Part shown: positions 48,387 to 58,493 of the stretch, piece after piece
How positions within the stretch are numbered: the first letter of the stretch is position 1
Layout of the letters: each line of letters opens with the position of its first letter
NCBI GenBank assembly: GCA_015063005.1
Contig: SUTF01000004.1
Span: 117,497 to 181,496, forward strand
DNA: 64,000 nucleotides
Direction of reading: 5' to 3'
Source of the DNA: Methanobrevibacter millerae
Lineage (GTDB): Archaea > Methanobacteriota > Methanobacteria > Methanobacteriales > Methanobacteriaceae
The notes under the pieces: model-generated
What the model was told of the DNA's origin: nothing
Database searches by the model: none
Seen by the model: only the letters and a program-made list of their open reading frames with translations
Translations under genes and position numbers: made by a program

Positions 48387-50483
48387 ATGAAAGACCTCAA
48401 TAAGATGTTTAAACCTGAATCTGTGGCCGTTATTGGAGCCTCAAACACTCCTGGAAAAGTAGGATACATCATTGTAGACAATTTAATCAATGATGGATTT
48501 GAAGGAAAAATATATCCGGTAAACCCTAAAGGCGGGGAAATTTTAGGAAAACAAGCATATGCAAGTATAAAAGATATCCCCGAAAAAGTTGATTTAGCAA
48601 TAATCACAATCCCATCAGTCTTTGTTAATGATACAGTACGTGACTGTGGTGAAGTTGGCGTTGAAAACATGGTTGTTATTACCGCTGGTTTCAAAGAAGT
48701 TGGTGAAGAAGGAGCTAAATTGGAAGCTGAATTAACTGAACTTGGTGAAAAATACGGAATTAACATTATTGGACCAAACAGTTTAGGAATTACCGATTCA
48801 CACACTCCTTTAAACGGATCATTCTCACAAATGATGCCACCAAAAGGAAACATTGCATTTATCTCCCAAAGTGGAGCAATGATGGTTGCAATTATCGATT
48901 GGAGTGTAACTTCAGGAATTGGATTCAGTAAAGTAATCAGTCTTGGAAACAAAGCTGGAGTAAACGAAATTGAATTATTACAATATTTAGCTGAAGATGA
49001 TGAAACAAATGTAATTATCTGTTACTTAGAATCCATTTCAGATGATGAAGACTTCATCAGAACCATGAGAGAAACAGCAGCTAAAAAACCAATCATTATT
49101 CTTAAATCCGGTTCATCCTCAGCAGGTGCAGAAGCTGCATCCTCACATACCGGAGCATTGGCAGGAAGTGACCTCGCATTCGATACCGCATTCGGTCAAT
49201 CAGGAATCATGCGTGTAGAAACCATGGCAGAATTATTTGACTTAGGTTTAGCATTTTCCAAAGCACCACTCCCAGAAGGCAGTAATGTAGCAATCATTAC
49301 CAATGCAGGTGGAGGAGGAGTTTTAACCGTAGATGCTATGGAAAAAGTAGGTTTAGACCTTGTTAAATTTGATGATGAAACCACAGCCAGGTTAAAAGAA
49401 TGTATCCCTGACGAAGGTAGTGCAAACAACCCTATTGATGTATTGGGAGATGCACCTGTACACAGATACCAAGAATCTCTCGACATCGTATTGCATGATG
49501 ACAGAGTGGACAGTTTAATCGTTATGGTATGTCCAACCGCTTCAGCTGATCCTGACGGAATTGCACAGGCAATATTAGACGGAAGAAAAGATTCTAAAAA
49601 ACCTATTGTTGTAGTTAACATGGGTGGTCCATCATTCGAAGCTGCAAATGAACTCTTAAGAGAAAACCACATTCCAACATATGTTTTCCCTGAAACTGCA
49701 GTTCATGCTCTTGCCGCAATGACCAACTATGCTAAACTTGATGAAAGGGAATACGATGACGTTGTTGAAAACATCACTGACGTTGACAAAGACGCAGTAA
49801 AAGCAATATTCGAAAAGGTAACTGCTGACGGAAGAGATACCTTGCTTGGAAGTGAAGCATATGCAGTAGCTGAAGCTTATGGAATTTCCGCTGCACCAAT
49901 CAAATTATCCACTTCTGCTGATGAAGCAGCAAGTTTGGCTGAAGAGATGGAATTCCCTGTTGTGCTTAAAATCGCATCAGACAAAATTTTACACAAATCC
50001 GATATTGGTGGAGTAAAAGTTGGAATTTCAACTGTTGAAGAAGCTAAAGAAGCATATGATGAAATCATAGCAAACGCTAAAGCTGCACACCCAGACATCG
50101 TACCTGATGGTGTGGAAGTACAAAAAATGATGGAAACCGGTCAGGAAGTAATTGTAGGTATGATTAAAGACAAACAATTCGGACCTATGATTGCATTCGG
50201 TATGGGTGGAATCTACGTTAACCTTATTGAAGACGTATCATTCAAATTGGCTAAAGGATTATCATCCCAAGAAATTGATGAACAAATTGAAGCTACCAAA
50301 GTTTCAGAATTACTTAAAGGATACAGAGGAGAAGCTGCCTGTGATATCGAAGAAGTAAAAGAAGCTATTAAAAGAGTAGCTAGATTAACCTTAGACTTCC
50401 CAGAAATATCTGAACTTGATATCAACCCTATCTTCGTTTACGAAGAAGGCTCAAGCGCTTTAGATATTAAAATCAAATTATAA
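48387..50483 (+). CDS. ADP-forming acyl-CoA (acetyl-CoA) synthetase, fused alpha-beta
   Basis: 698 residues. CoA-binding Rossmann domain (VAVIGASNTPGKVG) at 1-130, succinyl-CoA-synthetase-like domain with phospho-His H254 in SSHTGALAGSDLA, and an ATP-grasp domain from ~480 (FPVVLKIASDKILHKSDIGG). It couples acetyl-CoA or another acyl-CoA to ADP phosphorylation or runs the reverse. SD AAAGGAG. A strong terminator follows. Confidence 0.92.
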   Translation: MKDLNKMFKPESVAVIGASNTPGKVGYIIVDNLINDGFEGKIYPVNPKGGEILGKQAYASIKDIPEKVDLAIITIPSVFVNDTVRDCGEVGVENMVVITAGFKEVGEEGAKLEAELTELGEKYGINIIGPNSLGITDSHTPLNGSFSQMMPPKGNIAFISQSGAMMVAIIDWSVTSGIGFSKVISLGNKAGVNEIELLQYLAEDDETNVIICYLESISDDEDFIRTMRETAAKKPIIILKSGSSSAGAEAASSHTGALAGSDLAFDTAFGQSGIMRVETMAELFDLGLAFSKAPLPEGSNVAIITNAGGGGVLTVDAMEKVGLDLVKFDDETTARLKECIPDEGSANNPIDVLGDAPVHRYQESLDIVLHDDRVDSLIVMVCPTASADPDGIAQAILDGRKDSKKPIVVVNMGGPSFEAANELLRENHIPTYVFPETAVHALAAMTNYAKLDEREYDDVVENITDVDKDAVKAIFEKVTADGRDTLLGSEAYAVAEAYGISAAPIKLSTSADEAASLAEEMEFPVVLKIASDKILHKSDIGGVKVGISTVEEAKEAYDEIIANAKAAHPDIVPDGVEVQKMMETGQEVIVGMIKDKQFGPMIAFGMGGIYVNLIEDVSFKLAKGLSSQEIDEQIEATKVSELLKGYRGEAACDIEEVKEAIKRVARLTLDFPEISELDINPIFVYEEGSSALDIKIKL

Positions 50484-50515
50484 TTTCTCTTTTTGAGAAA
50501 TTCCCTCTTTTTTTA
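50482..50515 (+). terminator. Intrinsic-type terminator after acyl-CoA synthetase
   Basis: AATTTCTC (50482-50489), five-base T loop, GAGAAATT (50495-50502), then a T-rich run. It overlaps the stop codon. Confidence 0.7.
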
Positions 50516-50537
50516 TTTTAAAACACCAGGTGTATTT

Positions 50538-50900
50538 ATGAACGGTGAAATAGATTTGGAATTATTTACCCTTGCCATCATACAACTAAACAATGCTTTT
50601 CAAAAACTAAGTGAAAATGACACAGACGTTAAGGAATCACTGGATTCAAGCTATGAATACCTTAATGAATTATCCCAGTCATTGGAAGACATGCTTAAGG
50701 AAGATGAAATCAATGCAACAGAAGTTGAGCTGTTTTCCAAATATGCACTCAACATATTCCCTGAGTACAAAACCCAACTTGCAAACCTGGAAAATTTAGA
50801 TGATGATTTAAATGAATCCGTGATTAATTTAATTGAAGTTTTTGATAAACTATACAAAATAGCTGATGACTATTTTAAGAATAGGATGGTGATGATGTGA
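50538..50900 (+). CDS. Small acidic helical protein, unknown
   Basis: 120 residues, predicted all-helical and acidic. ATG 50538 follows AGGTG 5 bases upstream; the longer frame starts within the terminator and is rejected. Its stop overlaps the GTG of the DUF447 gene by 4 bases, so it is a translationally coupled partner. No family recognised. Confidence 0.65.
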   Translation: MNGEIDLELFTLAIIQLNNAFQKLSENDTDVKESLDSSYEYLNELSQSLEDMLKEDEINATEVELFSKYALNIFPEYKTQLANLENLDDDLNESVINLIEVFDKLYKIADDYFKNRMVMM

Positions 50901-51523
50901 AATATGATTTAAGTAAAGTCGGCATACATATGAACTTGCAATATGAATGCATTACTACAACAATTAACTCGAACGGGAAAAAGAATTCTGCTCCATTCGC
51001 ATTCATCTACTTGGGTGAGGACAAAGTGATGTGCAGAATCTTTGAAGGTTCACAAAGCCTGAAAAATATTCAAGAAACAAGACAGTATGTGGTTAATGTA
51101 ACCCAAGACCCAATTATTTTTACCAAATCAATAATTGATGAGCTTCCAGAAGAGCATTATACTGATGATGAAGACATTGCCATTTTAAAGGATGCCGGAT
51201 CATATCTAATCATTGAAGTTGATGAAATTGAAATGAAAACACCAGAAGACTTCCCGATAAAAAACGACACCAACATTTACTTCATTAACGGGACAATCAA
51301 AGACTTTGTCATTAATGATGAATCCATAAAAGCATTCAATAGAGGTTTTTCTTCATTAATCGAATCATTGGTGAACTGCAGCCGCTACAAAATCGTGAAT
51401 GGCGAGAAAAAGCAGTTTTATAAAGACCGTCTTGAAGAAAACAAAAGAATCATCAATAAAGTATCCGACGAAAACACTCAAAAAGCAATGGAAATCCTTG
51501 CTGAAGAGTACAACAAATACTAA
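50897..51523 (+). CDS. DUF447-family flavin-reductase-like protein
   Basis: 208 residues. YECITTTINSNGKKNSAPFA, FEGSQSLKNIQETRQYVVNV and the central beta-barrel pattern match archaeal DUF447 proteins, which have an FMN-binding split-barrel fold. GTG start overlapping the previous stop. Electron partner unknown. Confidence 0.8.
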   Translation: MKYDLSKVGIHMNLQYECITTTINSNGKKNSAPFAFIYLGEDKVMCRIFEGSQSLKNIQETRQYVVNVTQDPIIFTKSIIDELPEEHYTDDEDIAILKDAGSYLIIEVDEIEMKTPEDFPIKNDTNIYFINGTIKDFVINDESIKAFNRGFSSLIESLVNCSRYKIVNGEKKQFYKDRLEENKRIINKVSDENTQKAMEILAEEYNKY

Positions 51524-51551
51524 TTTTTAAAAAAAAAAGATAAGGAGGGAA

Positions 51552-52523
51552 TTATTTTCCTTCCCAGTATAATTTATCATGTGGAATAGTATTATTTAAA
51601 ATACCTAAATCAACTTCTAATTGCATGAAACTGTCCACGTTAGCTTTATAGGTATCGTTTAAACCTGAAATGAATGGGAAACTAGCTAAAGAGTTTGCTT
51701 CAACATTCTTATCAGACACGATATCTTTAGGTAATAAATCTACAACTGCACTAGCATTATTTTTGACATTATCGTTAATGAAGTTAGTAGCGTTTTCGTG
51801 GATTGCTACAATATTTTTAACAGTGTCAGGGTGTTTGTCGATTAAATCTTGTGATGCTACAACAACACAGCAAGGGTGGTTAGGTAATATATCACTAGAT
51901 CTTGCTAAAACACCGTTTCCAGCAGCTTCAGAAGAGCTTACGAATGGTTGGAAAGTTACACCAGCATCAATTGTGTTGGTTCTGATTGCATCGTTGATTG
52001 AAGGAGTTTTCATTGCGGATGCATTTACTTTATCCATTGATAAGCCAGTTGAGTTTAAGTAGTAGTTTAACAATACGTATTGGATTGATGCTTCACCTGG
52101 AGTTGCAATGTTTTTACCAGATAAGTCTGAAGCAGAAGAAATTCCAGAATTGTTAGAAATAATGATTCCACTACCTTCATTTTGAGCAGCAGAAATGATT
52201 TTTACAGGAACACCTTTTTCAACTGAAGACAATACAGGAGAAATACCAACGTATCCAACGTCAACTTTTCCACTTGCCATAGCAGTCATTAAGTCCCCAC
52301 CATTGTTGAACTGAACAAGTTCAGTTTCAATACCTTTTTCTTTGTATAAACCTTGAGCATCAGCTACAAATAATGCAGAATCGTGATCAGAAGGTAAATA
52401 ACCAATAGTTACTTTGTTGCCTGAGTCCCCACCTAAAAAGTCGAACCATCCAGCGCTAACTGAACCCATTGCGAGTAAGGCTATTAAGACTACAGCTAAA
52501 ATAACACCTATTTTTTTATTCAT
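51552..52523 (-). CDS. ABC solute-binding protein, SsuA/ThiY/NMT1-like
   Basis: 323 residues. Signal sequence to about A24 (SVSA), then VTIGYLPSDHDSALFVADAQG, YKEKGIETELVQFNNGGDL and GKVDVGYVGISPVL, the NMT1/SsuA pattern used for sulfonates, nitrate or thiamine precursors. No permease or ATPase gene is adjacent. GGTGA before the ATG. An ATAACAAATGTTAT element 20 bases upstream of the start links it to the sulfur genes at 55.6-62.5 kb. Confidence 0.87.
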   Translation of the reverse strand: MNKKIGVILAVVLIALLAMGSVSAGWFDFLGGDSGNKVTIGYLPSDHDSALFVADAQGLYKEKGIETELVQFNNGGDLMTAMASGKVDVGYVGISPVLSSVEKGVPVKIISAAQNEGSGIIISNNSGISSASDLSGKNIATPGEASIQYVLLNYYLNSTGLSMDKVNASAMKTPSINDAIRTNTIDAGVTFQPFVSSSEAAGNGVLARSSDILPNHPCCVVVASQDLIDKHPDTVKNIVAIHENATNFINDNVKNNASAVVDLLPKDIVSDKNVEANSLASFPFISGLNDTYKANVDSFMQLEVDLGILNNTIPHDKLYWEGK

Positions 52524-52542
52524 TGAATCACCAAAATTTTTT

Positions 52543-52556
52543 ATAACAAATGTTAT
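52543..52556 (-). promoter_or_regulatory. Operator site E (ATAACANNTGTTAT)
   Basis: ATAACAAATGTTAT, a 6+6 inverted repeat, 20 bases before the solute-binding protein start. A TATA-like TTATATGAA lies just upstream on the minus strand. Same element as sites A, B, C and D at 59306, 59570, 59674 and 62499. Confidence 0.6.
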
Positions 52557-52740
52557 ATTTTTTCATATAATCAACTAAACAAGTTGAAAACAGCAAAAAA
52601 ATAAAACATCATGAATCCCTATAATCATTAATATTAATTTAGGAGTATATAAACTTACTGACTTGAAAATTTGAAAAAATAATTATCATCAGCCAAAAAA
52701 ACGAAGTAACAATGTTATTCAATAAAATGTGGGAAATTAG

Positions 52741-55503
52741 TTAAAAAGATAAAGAGGAATAATATCCATTAAGTCTATAGTTATAGTTATTCCAGTTAAC
52801 AACCTGACCCAATGAGTTTCTACGATTTATTGAATCACTAACAATCCAGATGTCATCCACCAAAACTTGAGTCCATACATGGCCGCCTGAATCCCCATCA
52901 CCGAATACACATGTTCCATGAACATATCTGGCAGGAAGGCCCGCAGCCCTATATAAAGCAATTGATAAATGAGATTGGTCAACACAATTTCCTCTTTTGG
53001 CATGCAATGTCCCTACAGCACCATAGTAAGTGTCATAGTAATAGCTATATGATATTTGATCCCTCACATAGTTAAATATGGCTATAGCCTTATCCAAAGG
53101 ATTGGTTAAACCACCAGTCAATCGGTTTGCAAGCGCAACAATCTCAGAGTTTGAAACAGGACAGTTTCGAGAACTGGCAAGATATGGAGCCAAATTTGAA
53201 ATAGTGTTTTTGGAATTCAATACACTGTTTGATACAAGGATATTTGATTGGCCTGCATTATCTCCTTCAATATACATATATACAATTATATACTGTCCCA
53301 AAGCCAAATTTCCAACAGAAATCGTGGCAACACCTTGATCATTTGTATATGCACGCGTAGTTATCCCATTATATGAAAACTCAATTAATGCATTTGAAAT
53401 CGGATTTTTATATGCATCAAGCAGTGTTACTGAATAGTCACGAGTCAATTTAGGAATCAAGCTTAAATCAACACCGGTTAAAATACTTCCATTAACCAGA
53501 ACATGATTTGATTTAGTGTCGGCTTTATAAAACGGATTAGTAATAGATGTAGTGACATCATAGTATCCTACCGGAAGATTGATATTTAACTTAGCAACCC
53601 CAGAGGCATTAGTGGTTCTTGCATATGAAACTCCTGAAATATCAAATGTTACATCAATACCCTCTAAAGGAGCCTTATTCCCATCAGTTAATATTGCGGT
53701 AAATGCTTTGCTGTCGCCATAATCAAAAGCCAAATCCTTGGTGGATAAATATGCAGAGATTTTTGAAACAGTAATAGTATTTGATCCCACATTATAATCT
53801 ACATCATTAATTTTTGAATATACATAGGAAATTTTATAAGTTCCAGGATTCAAGTTAATGTTTAGGCCTGCAACACCATTTTCATCAGTAATGAGGGAAT
53901 ATGAGTTGCCTGAAACATTGAATACAATGCTTTCATTTGCCATCGGAACTGACTTCAAATCCGTCAAGGTAACATTAAATCTTGAACCGTCATGATAAGT
54001 CATCTTCAAATCTTTTCCGGATAGGATATTAGTTGCATTTTCCACAGTTAACTTATTTGAAGATTTATATGAATAATAATTCATGTTTCCTTCAAATTCA
54101 TATTCTATTGAATATTTGCCCTCTTGAAGCTTTGGAATTACTATTTTTGCCTCACCGTTTTCATCGGTGACTATATTTTCGCAAATACCATCATACTTAA
54201 AAATAATAGTTTCTAAAGGAATTGACTTGTTGTTTAATCCCACCAATGTGACAGCATAATCCCTATTTAATCCTGCAATAGCATGGCTATTGGAATCTTT
54301 AATTGTAACATGAGATTTGGCAATTACAATCCTGTTAGAAATAGATAAGCCTTTATGATTGGTAGATGTTATGATATATTCACCGACATTGAGGTTGATA
54401 TTCAAATATGCATTTCCTTTAGCATCAGTGCTTCGAGTGTAAAATACTCCATTGACATTGAATTTGACCTCGCTATTGGCTAAAGGATTACCCCCATCAT
54501 CAAGAACATGTGCAGTAAACCTGCTTCCGTCCCTATATGTCATGGTCAGGTCATTTGAATAAATTGTAGGTAATACTTCAATATTGTTGGAATGCATTTC
54601 ACCATTAAGAGGATTAGTGGCAGTGATAGTATAGTTACCCGGATTTAAGTTAATATTTAGCTGAGCAATGGCATTTTCATTAATACTGCGAGTATACATG
54701 ACCCCATTAATGTTGAATGTTACGCTTCCAGCAGTTAAAGGATTGCCTGAACCATCCAATAGACTTACACGATATTGGGTATCATTTTTATAGTATTTTA
54801 CAATATCCGAAGAGATTAATGTGGACAGCACAGTGATATTATTGGAGTGCATTTCCTCATTGACAGGGTTGGTTGCAGTCAGGACATATTTTCCCGGCAA
54901 AAGGTTTATGTTTAGCCTAGCAACACCATTTTGATCCGTTTTTCTTTGATAGAATACTCCATTAATATTGAAGGTAACCATAGTATCCCTTAAAAAATTG
55001 CCGCCAGCATCAACAAAAGTGGCGTAATACTGAGTATCGTTCATATAATACTTCTCAATATCCTGCCCATTAATTGTAGACAACACTTTTACAGTATTGG
55101 AAGCAAAAGATGATGCGTAATTTTCATTACCTGAATAGCTGGAAGAAATATTGTAAATTCCTGGATTCAAATTAATTAGGATGGATGCAAGTCCATATTC
55201 GTTTGTGGTTCTTGTATAATTATTCCCATTGATTTTAAATATAATGCTTTGATTAGCCAGAAGCTTACCTTCATCATCAGATAGAATAACATTGAATGCA
55301 GTTCCGTCCTTATAATATAATTGAGTATCGTTTCCAAAAAGAGCAGTTTGCTTTACACTATTGGAAACATCACCATAGGAACTTGCATTTGATATGGAAA
55401 TATCCTCATCTTGTGAAAAATTATCATTTAATAAACCAGAATCAGTCATATTCGAAGCTGAAACTGAAGAAATACCGATGAACAATATTAAAATAAATGT
55501 CAT
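52741..55503 (-). CDS. Secreted Ig-repeat protein with C-terminal transglutaminase-like domain
   Basis: 920 residues from ATG 55503. Residues ~40-740 hold about nine to ten Ig-like repeats of ~70-90 residues, each with FNINGVxYxRxT and LNINLxPGxY. The C-terminus is transglutaminase-like: GNCVDQSHLS (C840), GGHVWTQV (H875) and WIVSDS (D890) form the triad. Similar methanogen wall proteins may act on pseudomurein or peptides. The ATG lacks an SD and the signal peptide lacks its basic start. A better start, GTG 55535, is one base out of frame across a six-A run (55527-55532), suggesting a frameshift. Confidence 0.82.
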   Translation of the reverse strand: MTFILILFIGISSVSASNMTDSGLLNDNFSQDEDISISNASSYGDVSNSVKQTALFGNDTQLYYKDGTAFNVILSDDEGKLLANQSIIFKINGNNYTRTTNEYGLASILINLNPGIYNISSSYSGNENYASSFASNTVKVLSTINGQDIEKYYMNDTQYYATFVDAGGNFLRDTMVTFNINGVFYQRKTDQNGVARLNINLLPGKYVLTATNPVNEEMHSNNITVLSTLISSDIVKYYKNDTQYRVSLLDGSGNPLTAGSVTFNINGVMYTRSINENAIAQLNINLNPGNYTITATNPLNGEMHSNNIEVLPTIYSNDLTMTYRDGSRFTAHVLDDGGNPLANSEVKFNVNGVFYTRSTDAKGNAYLNINLNVGEYIITSTNHKGLSISNRIVIAKSHVTIKDSNSHAIAGLNRDYAVTLVGLNNKSIPLETIIFKYDGICENIVTDENGEAKIVIPKLQEGKYSIEYEFEGNMNYYSYKSSNKLTVENATNILSGKDLKMTYHDGSRFNVTLTDLKSVPMANESIVFNVSGNSYSLITDENGVAGLNINLNPGTYKISYVYSKINDVDYNVGSNTITVSKISAYLSTKDLAFDYGDSKAFTAILTDGNKAPLEGIDVTFDISGVSYARTTNASGVAKLNINLPVGYYDVTTSITNPFYKADTKSNHVLVNGSILTGVDLSLIPKLTRDYSVTLLDAYKNPISNALIEFSYNGITTRAYTNDQGVATISVGNLALGQYIIVYMYIEGDNAGQSNILVSNSVLNSKNTISNLAPYLASSRNCPVSNSEIVALANRLTGGLTNPLDKAIAIFNYVRDQISYSYYYDTYYGAVGTLHAKRGNCVDQSHLSIALYRAAGLPARYVHGTCVFGDGDSGGHVWTQVLVDDIWIVSDSINRRNSLGQVVNWNNYNYRLNGYYSSLSF

Positions 55504-55683
55504 GACAGCAACATATTTATTAGAAATTTTTTCACATCCATATCAATTAAAAAAAAACATTATTAAAATAAAGATATATAAAAATTAATTAAATTATAAT
55601 ATATAAATATTTTCAATATTTAAATACAAAATATAAACAAAAGCACAAAATGATTACTTGAAAATTAAAAAAAATATGATGAA

Positions 55684-57084
55684 TTAAACATCACAGCAGT
55701 TTTCAACAAATGCCAAATTCAAATACTTTTTTAATTCATCAGACTTATTAGGATTAATATTTTTCAAAGAATTGATGCTTGTTTTTTTGTTATTTTTAGA
55801 AATTAGAGTATTGGCTTTGATGAAACCATTTTTCTTGACTAATTCCAAAAATCTCTTACCATAAGTAAGTTCAGGATTGGAAACACGCTTAAGCATCAGA
55901 TTTAATGTTGCAGGATCGCCTATTCCCAACACTTCACACATTCCGTGCATTTCATTGATTATTTCGCCAGCCCATTGCTTCAATGTAACCTCTTGGCCAT
56001 CTTTAATGAGCCTCATTGAATCATCATAAGCTCTTTCTGCAGTGTTTTCTTCATTTAAAAATGCTTCCTCCTGCCAAGATTCGTAATCTGACTCTGATTT
56101 AATCATCATATAAATCAAAAACAATTGAAGAAAATGCATGTCATGCCTTACAAGACCGCATTTGTAAAATGGATTGATGTCCAATGTTCTGATTTCAATA
56201 TATTGAATTCCATCATTTTTCAATGAATTCAATAAGTCCTTTGGATCTTTTGGCTTTAATCTTACCTGAGTGTATAGTTCTCTGGCACCAGAAATATCTC
56301 CATTTTCAATGAATCCGCTAACATCACTTACAAATCCATCAACACTTTCGTAAGAAGGATATAATTCTTTTAAGTTTTTATATCCGCATGATGCATTTCT
56401 AAATGATGGACCATTGGTTGAATAATAGCTACCATAGCCATCTTCACCATCCATCAATTCAAGACAATCATTTGTAAATGTCTTATGACAGCTTACAGAA
56501 CAGCCTGTCAAGTATATTATGAGCCAGCAGTGCCTCAAATAATTTCTTGCAATTTTTAAATAGACTTCATTTCGAAACTCCTGAAAAGACAAATCAGGAT
56601 TATATATCTTATTTAATTTCCTTAAAAAATCATCAGTAAATGAAAAATTGAAATGGACTCCTGAAATCATTTGCTTTTTAAGACCATACTTTTCAGCCAA
56701 TTTCAGCCTATATTCATGAGAATCTGCACCTTCCTCAGAGTATTGGGCTATTGGAATATGCTCGTCATCAGGCAAAATGCAGGGAATTGACTGAAACCAC
56801 AGATATTCATCGTCAGGAATTGATGCATTAACCAAATCAGACAATAGGGAGAATGTATCAAATGCCTCATCAATAGTTCTGAATGGAGGAGTAATGATTT
56901 CTATTTGGCTTTCTGAAAAGTCTGTAGTTACCAAAGGGTTTTTCAGTTTGTCTCCAAAAACTGCAGGATGTGGCGTTAGAGATAATTTTCCATTCTTTTT
57001 AGCCCTTAAACTTTCCCATTCAATCCCAAATGAACCAGCCAAAATTTCATCTGGTGAAAATCTAGATAATCTTAATAAATCCAT
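55684..57084 (-). CDS. Glutamate-cysteine ligase-like, GshA type of gamma-proteobacteria/Gram-positives
   Basis: 466 residues. GIEWESLRAKKNGKLSLTPH, LVTTDFSESQIEIITPP, FQSIPCILPDDEHIPIAQY and YIEIRTLDINPF match the E. coli/GshF-type gamma-glutamylcysteine synthetase. Start ATG 57084 with GGGGG 7 bases upstream. It lies 14 bases after a second, unrelated ligase gene. Glutathione synthesis is not expected in methanogens, so it probably joins glutamate to Cys or another amine in an unknown pathway. Possibly acquired from bacteria. Confidence 0.85.
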   Translation of the reverse strand: MDLLRLSRFSPDEILAGSFGIEWESLRAKKNGKLSLTPHPAVFGDKLKNPLVTTDFSESQIEIITPPFRTIDEAFDTFSLLSDLVNASIPDDEYLWFQSIPCILPDDEHIPIAQYSEEGADSHEYRLKLAEKYGLKKQMISGVHFNFSFTDDFLRKLNKIYNPDLSFQEFRNEVYLKIARNYLRHCWLIIYLTGCSVSCHKTFTNDCLELMDGEDGYGSYYSTNGPSFRNASCGYKNLKELYPSYESVDGFVSDVSGFIENGDISGARELYTQVRLKPKDPKDLLNSLKNDGIQYIEIRTLDINPFYKCGLVRHDMHFLQLFLIYMMIKSESDYESWQEEAFLNEENTAERAYDDSMRLIKDGQEVTLKQWAGEIINEMHGMCEVLGIGDPATLNLMLKRVSNPELTYGKRFLELVKKNGFIKANTLISKNNKKTSINSLKNINPNKSDELKKYLNLAFVENCCDV

Positions 57085-57098
57085 ATTCATTCCCCCAA

Positions 57099-58493
57099 TC
57101 AATACAAATCTAATTTCCCATAATCTTCAATTATATTTTCCAATTTTATTCCATTATTTAATGATGTTATAATCTCTTTTCCAGGATTGGTATGTTTTTT
57201 AATACGATCATATAATGCTTTTAAAAATATTTCTTCACCGATTCCCCTTTCCTTCAATCCGTCCCTTGCCAAATCAACAATATCTTTAGATAAATTGCAA
57301 ATATCTTTTTTATCAATGAAAGAAGGAATTTCATATTGTACTAAAAGCTTTCTAAGTTCCCCTGCAGTATATCCCTTATGATAAATTACATCATCGTTAT
57401 CTATTATATATTCCAATTCATCTAATTTATCTTTAAGGCCTAGATGAAATGCTGCAACACACATGGAGTCACGAATCGGCTGTGTGCAAATGCTTCTGAA
57501 CTCAACGGTTCCCCTGAATGTTAAGTTAATGAACTTGAATGGCCTTAAATATTTAATATCATCGACACAAGGCCTGATATCGATGTTTCGATACTCACCA
57601 TTGCAGTAAATTTCACCTCTGACATATTCCTGTTTGAAATAGTCAAGCAAATTCATTGACGGAAAGTTGATATATGCACCATCACGCATTACACAATAGA
57701 TATTCAAAGATTCAAGATATGCCTGCAAATCATCAATATCCTTAAAATCAACATCATATCCCCCAATATTATGAGGATTGACACCATGAGTCGAATATTC
57801 CCATAATGAATCTCTAAAGCATGTTATATTCCGATTTTCTTCATAAAATACTGAATTGGAAAACAACAATGCCTTAATTGGTTCAATTTTTGAAAACACA
57901 TTGATTGTTTTGACCAAATCGTCCTTATAGACATCCAATTGAACCTGTGAAGCTGATGAAAACATTCCGTATTCAGGATATTTATGAAAATACATTGGAA
58001 CATCAGTATAACTTCCAGCAGACTTCAAATGATGATAAAGCATCAGATATCTCTCTGAAGGAATTGGATAATTTAAATTATATTTCCTGTAGGGATTGAT
58101 TCCCATCCCAGTCAATGTATGATTATATTCTTCAAGAGATTCCTTTACAAATGAATAATAATCGCTGAACCTGCCATTTATTGAAAACAGATCCTTTTCC
58201 TTGCCCATTGCAAATTCAATATTGTTATAGGAACAGTCATAGCAAACAATATCATCGGTTTTTGGATTTTTTAGGGAAAATACATTTCCATCAAAGTCAA
58301 TGCCGTCCGTTTTGAAATCAAGATACTCATTTTGGAATCTTTCAGTTACTTTATGGACAATATCAAAATCAACTGCCCTTTTATCCAAATTGATAATTGG
58401 TATTTCGATTTCTACACCAATGAAGTTCTTTTTTTGAGTAGTTGGCTTTATAAATTCATTATACAATTTATTTCTAACTACATCATCATTCAT
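57099..58493 (-). CDS. Glutamate-cysteine ligase-like, GCS2/EgtA-type
   Basis: 464 residues. NFIGVEIEIPIINLDKRAVD, CYDCSYNNIEFAMGKEKDLF and LTGMGINPYRKYN fit the GCS2 (plant/actinobacterial EgtA-like) carboxylate-amine ligases, a fold family distinct in sequence from the next gene. Start ATG 58493 overlaps the amidotransferase stop by 8 bases. Two ligases in one operon suggest a two-step or heteromeric reaction. Confidence 0.82.
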   Translation of the reverse strand: MNDDVVRNKLYNEFIKPTTQKKNFIGVEIEIPIINLDKRAVDFDIVHKVTERFQNEYLDFKTDGIDFDGNVFSLKNPKTDDIVCYDCSYNNIEFAMGKEKDLFSINGRFSDYYSFVKESLEEYNHTLTGMGINPYRKYNLNYPIPSERYLMLYHHLKSAGSYTDVPMYFHKYPEYGMFSSASQVQLDVYKDDLVKTINVFSKIEPIKALLFSNSVFYEENRNITCFRDSLWEYSTHGVNPHNIGGYDVDFKDIDDLQAYLESLNIYCVMRDGAYINFPSMNLLDYFKQEYVRGEIYCNGEYRNIDIRPCVDDIKYLRPFKFINLTFRGTVEFRSICTQPIRDSMCVAAFHLGLKDKLDELEYIIDNDDVIYHKGYTAGELRKLLVQYEIPSFIDKKDICNLSKDIVDLARDGLKERGIGEEIFLKALYDRIKKHTNPGKEIITSLNNGIKLENIIEDYGKLDLY

